From assembly GCA_963756715.1 (NCBI GenBank), contig CAVWOV010000028.1:186001-250000 (forward strand): DNA of 64,000 nt, written 5' to 3'. The notes beneath the pieces were generated by a model. It had not been told where the DNA came from and did no database searches. It saw only the letters and a list, made by a program, of their open reading frames with translations. The position numbers and the translations under genes are program-made. The DNA is from VAZQ01 sp963756715 (lineage in GTDB: Bacteria > Pseudomonadota > Alphaproteobacteria > Rhizobiales > Xanthobacteraceae). Of this stretch, positions 47,719-55,596 are shown in pieces. Each line of letters starts with the position of its first letter. The first letter of the stretch is position 1.

Positions 47719-48345
47719 TCACAGGCCGCGCTGGCCGCGCGCGACCGCGCGGGCGATCTGGCCGGTGAGGTAGTTTTCGGAACGGCGAAAGCTGTCGAGG
47801 TCGGGCGTCGAAATCTGGATGGTGACGTTGGCTTGCGGCGCGCCGCTCGATGCGACGCCAAGCCGGCCGTCCGGACCGCGCCTGAGCGGCACGATCGCCT
47901 CCGGCCCGGCCTCGCCCGCAAGTCCGAGCCCGCCCGAGGACAGCGGAAAATAACTTGGCGTTCCGATCACGCCGCCCGCGGCGAACGGCTTGATCGCACC
48001 CATGGCGGCTTCGAACGTCTTGCCGACGTCCCCGCCCGAGCCGCCGAACAGGCCGGTGAAGAGCTGGCCGAGCCCGCTGGCAATTCCGGACGCCAGCGGC
48101 CGGAACGCCGCCGTCACCGCCATGTTGGAGATCCGCAGCGCCAGCGATTTGAGCACGTCGTCGAATTGCTTGCCGCCGACGACCGATTGCGTGAACGCCT
48201 GGCTCATGGCGCGAGCGAAGCTGTTCGCACCGACGGTGAGATTGTTGGTGCGCACCTGCAGGTCGTCGAACGCGTGCGACAGTTCGGCGGCGCGGATCAC
48301 GGCATCGTCGCCGCCGCTACCGCCGATCGGAATTTCGTCGGCCAT
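47719..48345 (-). CDS. GTA gp11 tape measure protein
   Basis: 208 residues, short as in RcGTA (a short tail). An N-terminal helical part (about 15-70) contains AMSQAFTQSVVGGKQFDDVLKS, broken here only as a position marker. A hydrophobic Gly-rich segment (about 80-105) and the end motif GEAGPEAIVPL, typical of tape-measure proteins, follow. It overlaps the gp10.1 gene by 29 bases. Confidence 0.87.
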   Translation of the reverse strand: MADEIPIGGSGGDDAVIRAAELSHAFDDLQVRTNNLTVGANSFARAMSQAFTQSVVGGKQFDDVLKSLALRISNMAVTAAFRPLASGIASGLGQLFTGLFGGSGGDVGKTFEAAMGAIKPFAAGGVIGTPSYFPLSSGGLGLAGEAGPEAIVPLRRGPDGRLGVASSGAPQANVTIQISTPDLDSFRRSENYLTGQIARAVARGQRGL

Positions 48346-48532
48346 CGGGAAACCTCGTCATGAGTTCGATCAGCGTGGCGCGAACGAGGGGCGCAGGCCT
48401 GCGCCCCGCCACCGCCTCGACTGCGAGCGCAAGCTCGCGCGGCGTCATGCGCCAGAATGCTTCGGACGACAGCCGCAGCACGCCGAGGCCAAAGCCGATC
48501 GCCTCGTTCCAGGCGAACGGTGTCGGCGTCAC
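48317..48532 (-). CDS. GTA gp10.1 tail assembly chaperone-like protein (rcc01693 family)
   Basis: 71 residues with PFAWNEAIGFGLGVLRLSSE followed by FWRMTPRELALA, the signature of small GTA proteins encoded between gp10 and the tape measure gene. The start overlaps gp10 by ATGA and the end overlaps gp11, a tight cascade typical of tail assembly chaperones. Confidence 0.85.
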   Translation of the reverse strand: MTPTPFAWNEAIGFGLGVLRLSSEAFWRMTPRELALAVEAVAGRRPAPLVRATLIELMTRFPDGRRNSDRR

Positions 48533-48876
48533 GTCGCCTGCGGCGGCGGAGGGTTTGGCGGATGCCCATCGCCGCCGAACGTCGCGGCGATCAGTTCGCC
48601 CGCGATCCGCACATAGCCGGTGGCGCCATCGGCGACCGCCATCGTGGCGACATCGTCGTCGCTCACCGCTTCGCCCGCCCCGCGCAGCCCGGCCGCGATG
48701 ATGCGGGTGAGATCGCGCGCCTTGAGCCGGCCGGTGCCGAAACGCTCGGCGAGCGCCACCAGATCGTCGGCGCCGAACGCGGCTTCAAGCTCGGCGAGCG
48801 CGCCGAGCGTCAGCACCAGCCGGCGCGGCCGGCCGCCGATCTCGGCTGCAATCTCGCCGCGGTGCAGGTTGGGCAT
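48529..48876 (-). CDS. GTA gp10 tail assembly chaperone
   Basis: 115 residues. MPNLHRGEIAAEIGGRPRRL and LTLGALAELEAAFG match the GTA-gp10/phage TAC family. It ends with a Pro-rich tail. The ATG at 48,876 is chosen as the point where family similarity begins. Upstream is palindromic repeat copy 3. Confidence 0.88.
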   Translation of the reverse strand: MPNLHRGEIAAEIGGRPRRLVLTLGALAELEAAFGADDLVALAERFGTGRLKARDLTRIIAAGLRGAGEAVSDDDVATMAVADGATGYVRIAGELIAATFGGDGHPPNPPPPQAT

Positions 48877-48921
48877 GATGGTCTCTCGATGAACTGGTGA
48901 TGAGTGCCAAGGGCACTGTGC

Positions 48922-49045
48922 GCCCCCTCTCCCCGCGTGCGGGGAGAGGGTTGGGGTGAGGGGCAGTCTGGGCATCAAGCGCGCGAAGTGCCCCTCACCC
49001 GCCTCGCTTTGCTCGGCGACCTCTCCCCGCACGCGGGGAGAGGTG
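48922..49045. repeat. Palindromic C-rich repeat, copy 3, overlapping the 3' end of gp9
   Basis: Left arm CCCCCTCTCCCCGCGTGCGG (48,922 onward, continuing GGAGAGGG) and right arm CCTCTCCCCGCACGCGGGGA (ending about 49,043). The centre is about 60 bases with GTGCCCCTCACCC. The right arm lies inside the gp9 reading frame. Confidence 0.8.
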
Positions 49046-49469
49046 ACGGAGAGAGCGTGCCTAGCTCGCCGCGAAACGTCAGTGCGCCGGCGGACTCCAG
49101 CGAGAGTTCGTAGGTGACCTCGCCGTTATGTTCGCCGGCAAATTCGAGACTCGTGATCTGGAACGGTCCCTCGACCGTGCCGAAATCCGGGATCACGATC
49201 TGGTAGCTCTTCACCGCGCCGTCGAAGAACGTCTGGCGCATCAGCGCGTCGGTCGCCGCATCCTTGAACAGCCCGCGGCCGGAGACCGACGCGCGCTTGA
49301 CGCCCGCGCCTTCCAGCAGCTCGCGCCAACGCCCAGCGGACTCGGCATGCGTGATGTCGACGGTCTCGGCATTGAACGCGAGGCGGCGCGTGCGCAGGCC
49401 CGCGACGGTGACGAAGCCCGAGCCGTCGTCGATCTTGACGAGCAGGTCCTTGCCTTTTTGAGCGGTCAT
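48975..49469 (-). CDS. GTA gp9 major tail (tail tube) protein with repeat-encoded C-terminal extension
   Basis: 164 residues. The family part is complete from MTAQKGKDLLVKIDDGSGF to LSLESAGALTFRGE (about 135 residues). Normal homologues end about there. The remaining 29 residues, including LSPSPLPACGERSPSKARR, are the translation of palindromic repeat copy 3. The frame stops inside that repeat's centre. Whether the extended protein still polymerises is unknown. Confidence 0.9.
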   Translation of the reverse strand: MTAQKGKDLLVKIDDGSGFVTVAGLRTRRLAFNAETVDITHAESAGRWRELLEGAGVKRASVSGRGLFKDAATDALMRQTFFDGAVKSYQIVIPDFGTVEGPFQITSLEFAGEHNGEVTYELSLESAGALTFRGELGTLSPSPLPACGERSPSKARRVRGTSRA

Positions 49470-49488
49470 GAGTCGATCCTTTGCGATA

Positions 49489-49899
49489 TCAAGCGGGCTC
49501 GGTCACGGCGCGAAAGCGCACCAGCGCGTGGTAGGTGCGGCCGTCGGCCTCGCGGCGCACGTCGGCGAGGGTGAAGCGCAGGTTGACCAGCGCATGATCG
49601 GCGAGCGTGAGCGGCGCGTCGTCGAGCGCCTGCAGCAGCGCGCCCGCGATCAGGTGCGCCTCCTTGTGGCCGCCCTGGCGCGACCAGGCATGCAGCGTGA
49701 GCTGGTGCTCCTCGCCGCGCTCCGAGCCGGCGGAGAAATCGTTCACGCGCGCCTCGCCAAGCGTCACATAGGGAAACACCGCGCCGTTGGGCGGCTCGTC
49801 GTAGATCTTGGCGCCGCCGAGCACGCCGGTGAGCGGCCCGTCGGCGGCAAGCGCGTCATGGATCGCGGCGCGCAGCGCCGCGGCGGCAGCCGTGGACAT
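49489..49899 (-). CDS. GTA gp8 tail terminator (DUF3168)
   Basis: 136 residues. AALRAAIHDALAADGPLTGV, YDEPPNGAVFPYVTLGE and VRREADGRTYHALVRFRAVTE are typical of DUF3168, which caps the tail tube at the head side. An AAGGA lies upstream of the ATG at 49,899. The start is separated from gp7 by palindromic repeat copy 4. Confidence 0.9.
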   Translation of the reverse strand: MSTAAAAALRAAIHDALAADGPLTGVLGGAKIYDEPPNGAVFPYVTLGEARVNDFSAGSERGEEHQLTLHAWSRQGGHKEAHLIAGALLQALDDAPLTLADHALVNLRFTLADVRREADGRTYHALVRFRAVTEPA

Positions 49900-49945
49900 G
49901 AGAATGATCCTTGAGCGGAGGCGATTGCTCGCACCTCGGGCGGTG

Positions 49946-50038
49946 CGTCCCCTCCCCCGCATGCGGGGGAGGGTTAGGGAGGGGCGCACGCAGACTTGCG
50001 CAGCGCCCCTCCCCACCCCTCCCCCGAAACGGGGGAGC
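49946..50038. repeat. Palindromic C-rich repeat, copy 4, between gp7 and gp8
   Basis: Left arm CCCCTCCCCCGCATGCGGGG followed by GAGGGTTAGGGAGGGGCG; right arm GCGCCCCTCCCCACCCCTCC followed by CCCGAAACGGGGGAG. The short centre is CACGCAGACTTGCGCA. Same layout as copies 5 and 6. Confidence 0.8.
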
Positions 50039-50080
50039 CGACTGCTGCGCCAGTGCTCGTCATCTCGCGGTCGAAGTCGA

Positions 50081-50405
50081 TCAGTCGATGCGTTCTTCCG
50101 CGGCAATCTCGATGAAGCGGCCAGCTGCCGTCCGGATCGCGCAGCGCGACGATGCGGAAGATGCGCGAACCATCGCGCAAGCGGTGCTGCGTCGTCAGGT
50201 CGGCCCGCGCGCGAAGCACGATGCGATGCGTCACCGTCGCGCCCGTTGCGGCGGCGACCACGTCACCACGCGCCGACACCGGGCGTACCGCCGCCCATAG
50301 CGTGGTCACCGCCGCGTAACTTCGCGTCACGCCGCCCGCGCCGTCGGCGCTCTCGACCGGTTGTTCCAGCACCAGCCGGCGATTGAGCTCTCCGGGATCG
50401 ATCAT
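50081..50405 (-). CDS. GTA gp7 head closure (head-tail stopper) protein, with one apparent frameshift
   Basis: About 107 residues after correction. It begins MIDPGELNRRLVLEQPVESA and matches the phage head-tail joining family. After DPDGSW one extra base (about 50,119-50,121) shifts the frame. Removing it gives RFIEIAAEERID and a stop at 50,081, the natural end. As written, the frame instead runs on into repeat copy 4 to 49,974. The ATG overlaps the gp6 stop by ATGA. Confidence 0.85.
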
Positions 50406-50977
50406 AGCGACAGCACCCGGTAAGGCGCGATCATCGCCGCGACTGTCGCGGGCAATACCGCGACCGTCTGCCCGACCGCGATCAGGCCGCGGTTCTCGTA
50501 CCAATGCGCGACGAGGAACGTGATCGCCTGGCGGAGCGGCTGCGGCACGTCGGCCGGGTCATCGCCATAGCCAACCTCAATGTCGATTTCGATCCCCGCC
50601 ACCGCCCGGCCGGGCGCGACCATCGACCAGGGCACGAACGCGATGATCGCGGGTGCCGCAGCCTTGTCGACGGTAAACGCCTGCAGGTCGATCGCGTGGG
50701 GTGCGCCCTCCGCGTCATACGTGCGCGCGGCCAGAACCGCGCCGAGCGGCGACGGAAGAGCCCTGAGCCGGCCATCGGGCGGCCAAGAATCGCGGATAAG
50801 CTGCCAGGTCTGAGTGATGAGGGCCCGGCGGGTCTGCGCCTCGATCTGGCTGCGCGCGGCGGCGATCAGCGTGGCGATCACGTCGTCATCGTCGTCATGC
50901 TCGACGCGCAGGAAGGCTTTCGCCACCGCGAGCGTAACGGGCTCGACGGCGGGCGGCGTAAGAAGGATGGAAGACAT
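50402..50977 (-). CDS. GTA gp6 head-tail connector (adaptor) protein
   Basis: 191 residues. It begins MSSILLTPPAVEPVTLAVAK and shows FLRVEHDDDDDVIATLIAAA plus IEAQTRRALITQTWQL, the gp6-like connector pattern. It binds the portal from below. Overlaps gp7 by ATGA. Two protease genes on the other strand separate it from the capsid gene. Confidence 0.9.
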   Translation of the reverse strand: MSSILLTPPAVEPVTLAVAKAFLRVEHDDDDDVIATLIAAARSQIEAQTRRALITQTWQLIRDSWPPDGRLRALPSPLGAVLAARTYDAEGAPHAIDLQAFTVDKAAAPAIIAFVPWSMVAPGRAVAGIEIDIEVGYGDDPADVPQPLRQAITFLVAHWYENRGLIAVGQTVAVLPATVAAMIAPYRVLSL

Positions 50978-51117
50978 GGGTGCTGGTCCGCGACTGTGCT
51001 TTGGATGTCACGACGGCGGCATTTTCGCTTTCGGATCATCCGGGGAGCGGGAACGAGATCGAGTTTTGGTGTGAATCTTGTATTCTTGGATGGGTCTCCG
51101 AAGAGATTGACCGAGCC

Positions 51118-51861
51118 ATGCTTCGCGCATTGACCGCGCTTGCCGGCCTGCTTGCCTTGCTGTCGGGCGCCGACGCCATGGTCGGCGGCGCGCAACTGGC
51201 GGCGCAGGCCATCGCGCGGCATGTCGTCCTCATCGTCAGCGCCAACGGCGCCTGCACCGGCGTCGCCATCGCGCCCGATCTGCTGCTCACTGCCGCGCAC
51301 TGCGTGATGAAGGGTGGCAAGTTCCGGGTTGCCGCGTTTGACGGCAATCGCCCGGCCATCAAGCCGGTGTTGAGCGTCGCCGCGCATCCTCAATACGCGC
51401 CGCGCGAAGACGCACCCGACGTGGCGCTGGTCAAGCTCGCGACGAATCCACCGCCAAACCTGCTGCCCGTGCCCTTGAGCGACCGGCGCGCGCCGATCTC
51501 GGTCGGCGACCACTTCATCGTCGCGGGCTTCGGCGTATCGACGCCGGGCGACCGGCGGACCGCCGGCAAGCTGCGCTCGGCCACCCTGGTCGCCACCGGC
51601 AAACCGAGTACCCAGATCGTCAGCCTGATCGATCCGCACACGCTGGGCGAAAAGGCCGGGCTCGGCGTCTGCAATGGCGATTCCGGCGGCCCGGTGTTCG
51701 AGCGGCGCGATTACAGGCTCACCCTGGTCGGCGTCATCAGTTGGACGGCGTCGGCCGATGGCGAGCCGCGCTGCGGTTTCATCAGCGGGGTGATCCCGCT
51801 GCCGCGCTATCACTACTGGATCGTCGAGACAGCCGCGAAGCTCGGATCGCCGCTGGAATGA
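51118..51861 (+). CDS. Secreted trypsin-like serine protease 1
   Basis: 247 residues. A signal peptide (MLRALTALAGLLALLSGADA) precedes a chymotrypsin-fold domain with the full triad: His in LLTAAHCVM, Asp in APDVALVKL and Ser in CNGDSGGPVF, with disulfide-type Cys pairs. It is on the strand opposite the GTA genes, between gp6 and the capsid gene, and is not a known GTA component. Its stop overlaps the start of protease 2 (ATGA). Confidence 0.88.
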   Translation: MLRALTALAGLLALLSGADAMVGGAQLAAQAIARHVVLIVSANGACTGVAIAPDLLLTAAHCVMKGGKFRVAAFDGNRPAIKPVLSVAAHPQYAPREDAPDVALVKLATNPPPNLLPVPLSDRRAPISVGDHFIVAGFGVSTPGDRRTAGKLRSATLVATGKPSTQIVSLIDPHTLGEKAGLGVCNGDSGGPVFERRDYRLTLVGVISWTASADGEPRCGFISGVIPLPRYHYWIVETAAKLGSPLE

Positions 51862-52621
51862 TCGCAACGCGTCTGCTGGCGGCCGTCGCCGCGTCCGTCT
51901 CTTCTCTATAGTGTGCACGCCGCCGCGATGGTCGGTGCGACGCAGCCGCCGGGCGATGACGCCACGCGCGCCGCCGTGCTGCTGGTCGGCTCCAAAGGCA
52001 ACTCCTGCACCGGCGTCGCGATCGCGCGCGATCTGGTGCTGACCGCCGGGCATTGCGTGCTGCCAGGTGCGGACTACAAGCTGGTCGAATTCGACGCCGC
52101 GCATACGCCGACGCTCAAGGACACCGCCGCAATCGCGCGCCATCCGGAGTTCGACGCCACCGCGGCGCTGCGCCATCGCGTCACCGCCGACGTGGCGCTG
52201 ATCAAGTTTCCCGCGGCGGTGACAGCAAAGCCGGCAGCGCTTGCGCCGGCGGGCGGTTCCGTCGCGGTCGGCGACCGCTTCGTGGTCGCAGGTTACGGTC
52301 TCGCGGTGCGCGGCGACGGTCAGGAGCGGCGGCAAGCTGCGCACCGCGACGCTCGTCGCCACCGGCCAGCCAGGCTCGCTGCAACTGCGCCTCGTCGATC
52401 CCGCGACCAAGGGTGAGCGCGCTGGGCTCGGCGCCTGTACCGGCGATTCCGGCGCGCCGGTGTTCCGCGACATCGGCGGCACGCTGATGGTCGCGGGCGT
52501 GGTCGCCTGGTCGACCGGCCCGAAGATGAGCGACGGTTGCGGCGGCCTCACCGGCGTCACGCCGCTCACGCGCTATCGCGCCTGGATCGTTGAGCAGGCG
52601 GCGCGATGGCGCAATCCTTGA
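51858..52621 (+). pseudogene. Secreted trypsin-like serine protease 2, broken by two apparent indels
   Basis: A paralogue of protease 1. The signal peptide from ATG 51,858 (MIATRLLAAVAASVSS) runs into a stop. Shifting one base near 51,895 gives YSVHAAAMVGATQPPGDD and the catalytic His (LTAGHCV) and Asp (TADVALIKF). A second indel near 52,318 separates these from the Ser part (CTGDSGAPVF). Corrected, it would be about 253 residues with an intact triad. The two genes are a tandem duplication. Confidence 0.75.
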
Positions 52622-52673
52622 TTTCCTGCCGCGGGCGCAACAAGCGAAGCGCATTGCGCCCTACGAAGGCGCG

Positions 52674-53930
52674 TCAGCTCGCGGCGAACTTGAGCAGCTT
52701 GATCGCGTCGAAGTCCTGCACGCCGCCGCCCACCCGCTTCGTCGTATAGAACAGCACGTAGGGCTTGGCGGAGAACGGATCGCGCAGCACCCGCACGCCC
52801 TGGCGGTCCACGATCAGGTAGCCGCGGCGGAAGTCGCCGAATGCCACCGAGTAGCTATTGGCGGCGACGTCCGGCATGTCCTCGGCCTCGATCACCGCGA
52901 ACGTCATCAGCGAGGCGCGGCCGCCCGCCACCGCCGGTGGCTGCCAGAGATAGTTGCCGCCGGAGTCCTTGAACTTGCGTACGGTCGCCTGCGTCTTGCG
53001 GTTCATCACGAAGTTGCCGTTCTGCCGGTAGCCCGCCTTGAGCGCATAGATCAGGTCGACCAGCACGTCGGAGGGATCCGACGCCGGGAAATCCCCGGCC
53101 TCGCCGGTCGCCAGGTAGCCGATCTTGGCCCATTCCCACGACGCGTTGGCGATGGTCGTGTAAGACAGAAAGCCCTTCGGCTTGTTGGTGCCGTCGCCGG
53201 TGACGAAGGCGGTGCCTTCCTGCTCGGCGAAAGCCTGCTCGACTTCGGCCGCAATCCACTCGTCGATATTGACGGCGGAGTCCTCAAGCAGCGCCTGCGT
53301 GGCCGCCGGCATGGCGTAAAGCTCCATCGCCGGAAACGACAGCGCATCGAGCACCGGCGAGTCGGTCTGGGTGCGCGCGGCGGTCTCGCCGACCCAGCCG
53401 ACCGCGGGGCCCGCCGTCATGAACGGCTTCTTGTAGACGTTGCCGCTGATCTCGCGGACGCCGGCGATCGAGCGGATCGGCGAGATGGCGGTGAGCCGCC
53501 GCCCGATCTCGTGTTCGAGTTCGACCGGCACCAGGTAGCCGCCGTCCGGATTGCTGCCGACCGACAGCGCCTTGACTTCAAGCGCGCGCAGGCCGGAGCT
53601 TTCGCCGGCGCGAACATAAGTGTCGAACGCCGCCTTGTGTTCGCGCTGTGCGAAGCTTCCCCCGCGCTCACCGTCGCGGCCCAGCATCGGCCGCGCGGCT
53701 TTCAGCGTCGTCTCGTCGATGAAACGCTGGTGCTGGTCGAGCGACGTATTGATTCGCGCGAGCTTCTCCTCGATCAACACGTCGCCGCCGCGGCGCTCGC
53801 CGGCGGCAAGCCGTTCGTCGTTCGCTTCCTTGAAGGCCTCGAAGGCGCGCATCAGTTCGCCATGCGTCACCACGGCGTCGGGCGGAATGCCCGCCTTGGT
53901 CTCGAGGTGGTCGTGCATCTCCATATCCAT
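52674..53930 (-). CDS. GTA gp5 major capsid protein (HK97 fold)
   Basis: 418 residues. An N-terminal helical scaffold-like part (about 1-115) is expected to be cut off by the prohead protease. The HK97-type domain follows: GGYLVPVELEHEIGRRL, SVNIDEWIAAEVEQAFAEQE (position markers only; the first residue in the sequence is A), GDGTNKPKGFL and FGDFRRGYLIVDRQGVRVLR. GGAG lies 6 bases before the ATG at 53,930. Confidence 0.95.
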   Translation of the reverse strand: MDMEMHDHLETKAGIPPDAVVTHGELMRAFEAFKEANDERLAAGERRGGDVLIEEKLARINTSLDQHQRFIDETTLKAARPMLGRDGERGGSFAQREHKAAFDTYVRAGESSGLRALEVKALSVGSNPDGGYLVPVELEHEIGRRLTAISPIRSIAGVREISGNVYKKPFMTAGPAVGWVGETAARTQTDSPVLDALSFPAMELYAMPAATQALLEDSAVNIDEWIAAEVEQAFAEQEGTAFVTGDGTNKPKGFLSYTTIANASWEWAKIGYLATGEAGDFPASDPSDVLVDLIYALKAGYRQNGNFVMNRKTQATVRKFKDSGGNYLWQPPAVAGGRASLMTFAVIEAEDMPDVAANSYSVAFGDFRRGYLIVDRQGVRVLRDPFSAKPYVLFYTTKRVGGGVQDFDAIKLLKFAAS

Positions 53931-54020
53931 GTCTGTCTCCTTGTGAGCTGGATAAAGCGTTGCCGTTTGCGCGCGCGACATGCGCGGCGCATTGGGTTGG
54001 TTCGTCGAGGACTGGCTCAA

Positions 54021-54821
54021 TCAGCGCGAAGGCGACATCAGTGCCTTGCGGTCGGCCATCGCGCGCAGTGCCGGCTCGGCGATCCAGCCGCGGATACGGC
54101 GATCGCGTCGCGACGGCGGCGCCTGGCGGCGCGCGCTTACGCGGTCGCGGCGCGATGCGGCTGGCACAAGCGATGAGGCGGCGGGCGGCGCATCGCGCGT
54201 ACGTTCATCCGAAGCCTCGCCCCGCCAGATCGACGTCCACTCCTGCTCCGCCTTCGCGCGCGAAAACGAGAACGCCGGATAACGCCGGAACAGCCGTTCG
54301 TGGCGGTCACCGCCCCCTAACGTCGAAGCGTGCGCCGGCGCTTGCGCGTCCTTGACGGCGCGCACGCGCGCGCCGGTCAGCAGCGGGAAGGTGACGATGG
54401 AAATCTCCCAGAGGTCGAGCTGCTCGATGCGGCGGATGCGCGTGCGCGGGTCCATGCGGCCCTTGACGGTCTTGAAGCCGATCGACAGGCCGTCGATTGC
54501 GCCGGATTTAACCAGTGCCAGCACCTCGCGGCCGCGCTGCACCTCCGGAATGAGCCGCCCGCGCGCGAACAGACCGCGCGAGTCTTCGATGAGTTCGTGC
54601 CAGATCCCGATCGGCTCCGCCGGATCGTGCTGGAACAGCATCGGGATGCGCCGCACGCCGCGCAGCCTCAGCGTTTCCCGGAATGCGCCGGCCACCACCA
54701 TGTCGCGCGCCTGGTCGATCTCGCCGAACAGGCTGGCGTAGCCCTCGACGGTGCCATCGGGCGCGATCGTGGTGCGCGGCGCGAACACCGCGGCGAGCGT
54801 GGGTTCGTGAGGTGCAAGCAT
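54021..54821 (-). CDS. GTA gp4 prohead protease (S78) with unusual Arg-rich C-terminal extension
   Basis: 266 residues. The S78 core is clear: VEGYASLFGEIDQARDMVV, catalytic His in MLFQHDPAEPIG, Ser in GAIDGLSIGFK and WEISIVTFPLLTGARV. The core ends near residue 170. The remaining 95 residues (from about 54,310 down) are Arg/Ser/Ala-rich and resemble nothing I know from GTA proteases. They may come from a shifted frame or an inserted segment. AAGGAAA precedes the ATG. Confidence 0.88.
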   Translation of the reverse strand: MLAPHEPTLAAVFAPRTTIAPDGTVEGYASLFGEIDQARDMVVAGAFRETLRLRGVRRIPMLFQHDPAEPIGIWHELIEDSRGLFARGRLIPEVQRGREVLALVKSGAIDGLSIGFKTVKGRMDPRTRIRRIEQLDLWEISIVTFPLLTGARVRAVKDAQAPAHASTLGGGDRHERLFRRYPAFSFSRAKAEQEWTSIWRGEASDERTRDAPPAASSLVPAASRRDRVSARRQAPPSRRDRRIRGWIAEPALRAMADRKALMSPSR

Positions 54822-54959
54822 GAGGTTTCCTTCGCCCTCCCATAGGCGGAGAGGGCCGGCGAGCATGGATCGAAGCGCAGATGTCAGCCGCGGTGAGATG
54901 ACGGCGTTGTGCGCAATCAGATGTTGTCTTGCTCAACCGATGCGGCACGTTCGGTTTGT

Positions 54960-55065
54960 CCCCTCTCCCGCTTGCGGGGGAGGGTTAGGGAGGGGGCACT
55001 ACACAGGGACTCGTGCGAGCCTTCCCCTCTCCACCTCTCCCCCGCAAGCGGGGGAGAGAGCAGAG
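54960..55065. repeat. Palindromic C-rich repeat, copy 5, between the gp3.5-region genes and gp4
   Basis: Left arm CCCCTCTCCCGCTTGCGGGG followed by GAGGGTTAGGGAGGGGGCAC; right arm CCCCTCTCCACCTCTCCCCC followed by GCAAGCGGGGGAGAG. The centre is about 25 bases. Nearly identical in plan to copy 6. Confidence 0.82.
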
Positions 55066-55089
55066 TGAGTACGTGGCTTGAGATGCGGC

Positions 55090-55284
55090 TTATCGTTTGC
55101 CGTTGCGGCGCGGCGGGCGGGCCTGGCCGTTACCCTTCGACGAACGGCCGGACTGCCCGCGCGTCGCGCGCGCCCGCGTGATGCGGTCGAGATGATCGAG
55201 AAACTCGCGGAATACGGACAGGTGATCGCGCCGTGCTTTGGTCTCGCCGCGGATCGAGCGCATGACGGTGTGTAGGGTGTCCAT
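55090..55284 (-). CDS. Small basic protein, unknown (GTA gp3.5 region)
   Basis: 64 residues. The first 38 are helical (MDTLHTVMRSIRGETKARRD); the tail is Arg/Gly/Ser-rich. Its ATG overlaps the stop of the gene before it (TAATG), so it is probably translated with it. No family recognised. Confidence 0.5.
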   Translation of the reverse strand: MDTLHTVMRSIRGETKARRDHLSVFREFLDHLDRITRARATRGQSGRSSKGNGQARPPRRNGKR

Positions 55285-55472
55285 TACTGTCGGCCTCCGA
55301 ACCGGTCGTTGAAACGGGAAAGCTCGCGCACGAATTCATCGAACCGGCGGATCGCCGCGGCAAGTTCGCGCAGCGCAAAGCTCGCGACCGCGGTCGCTGA
55401 CGCCGCCCACAAGAAAAGCGCGACATGCGCGAGGTCGCCGCGCTCCGAGAAGGTGCGGATCAGGTCATCCAT
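55284..55472 (-). CDS. GTA gp3.5-like small membrane protein
   Basis: 62 residues. One membrane helix (HVALFLWAASATAVASFAL, about 17-35) is followed by a charged helix (RELAAAIRRFDEFVRELSRF). Small membrane or helical proteins occur at this place, between portal and prohead protease, in RcGTA-type clusters. Assignment is by position and size. Confidence 0.6.
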   Translation of the reverse strand: MDDLIRTFSERGDLAHVALFLWAASATAVASFALRELAAAIRRFDEFVRELSRFNDRFGGRQ

Positions 55473-55526
55473 GAATGTTCCGTCGTGGCGCGCGCGAATG
55501 CGCACACCTGGGGTCCATCAAGCAAA

Positions 55527-55548
55527 AAGCCCGGCACGGCCCGGGCTT
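55527..55548 (-). terminator. Intrinsic terminator after the DUF4142 gene
   Basis: AAGCCCGG (55,527-55,534) pairs with CCGGGCTT (55,541-55,548) around CACGGC. Read on the minus strand the stem is followed by a T5 run. It lies between the DUF4142 gene and gp3.5, inside the GTA cluster, so GTA transcription must read through it or restart. Confidence 0.7.
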
Positions 55549-55596
55549 CTTGTTGCTGCCTTTCTTCGTGATCAGCTCATGCCGAGCCCTTCCTGA

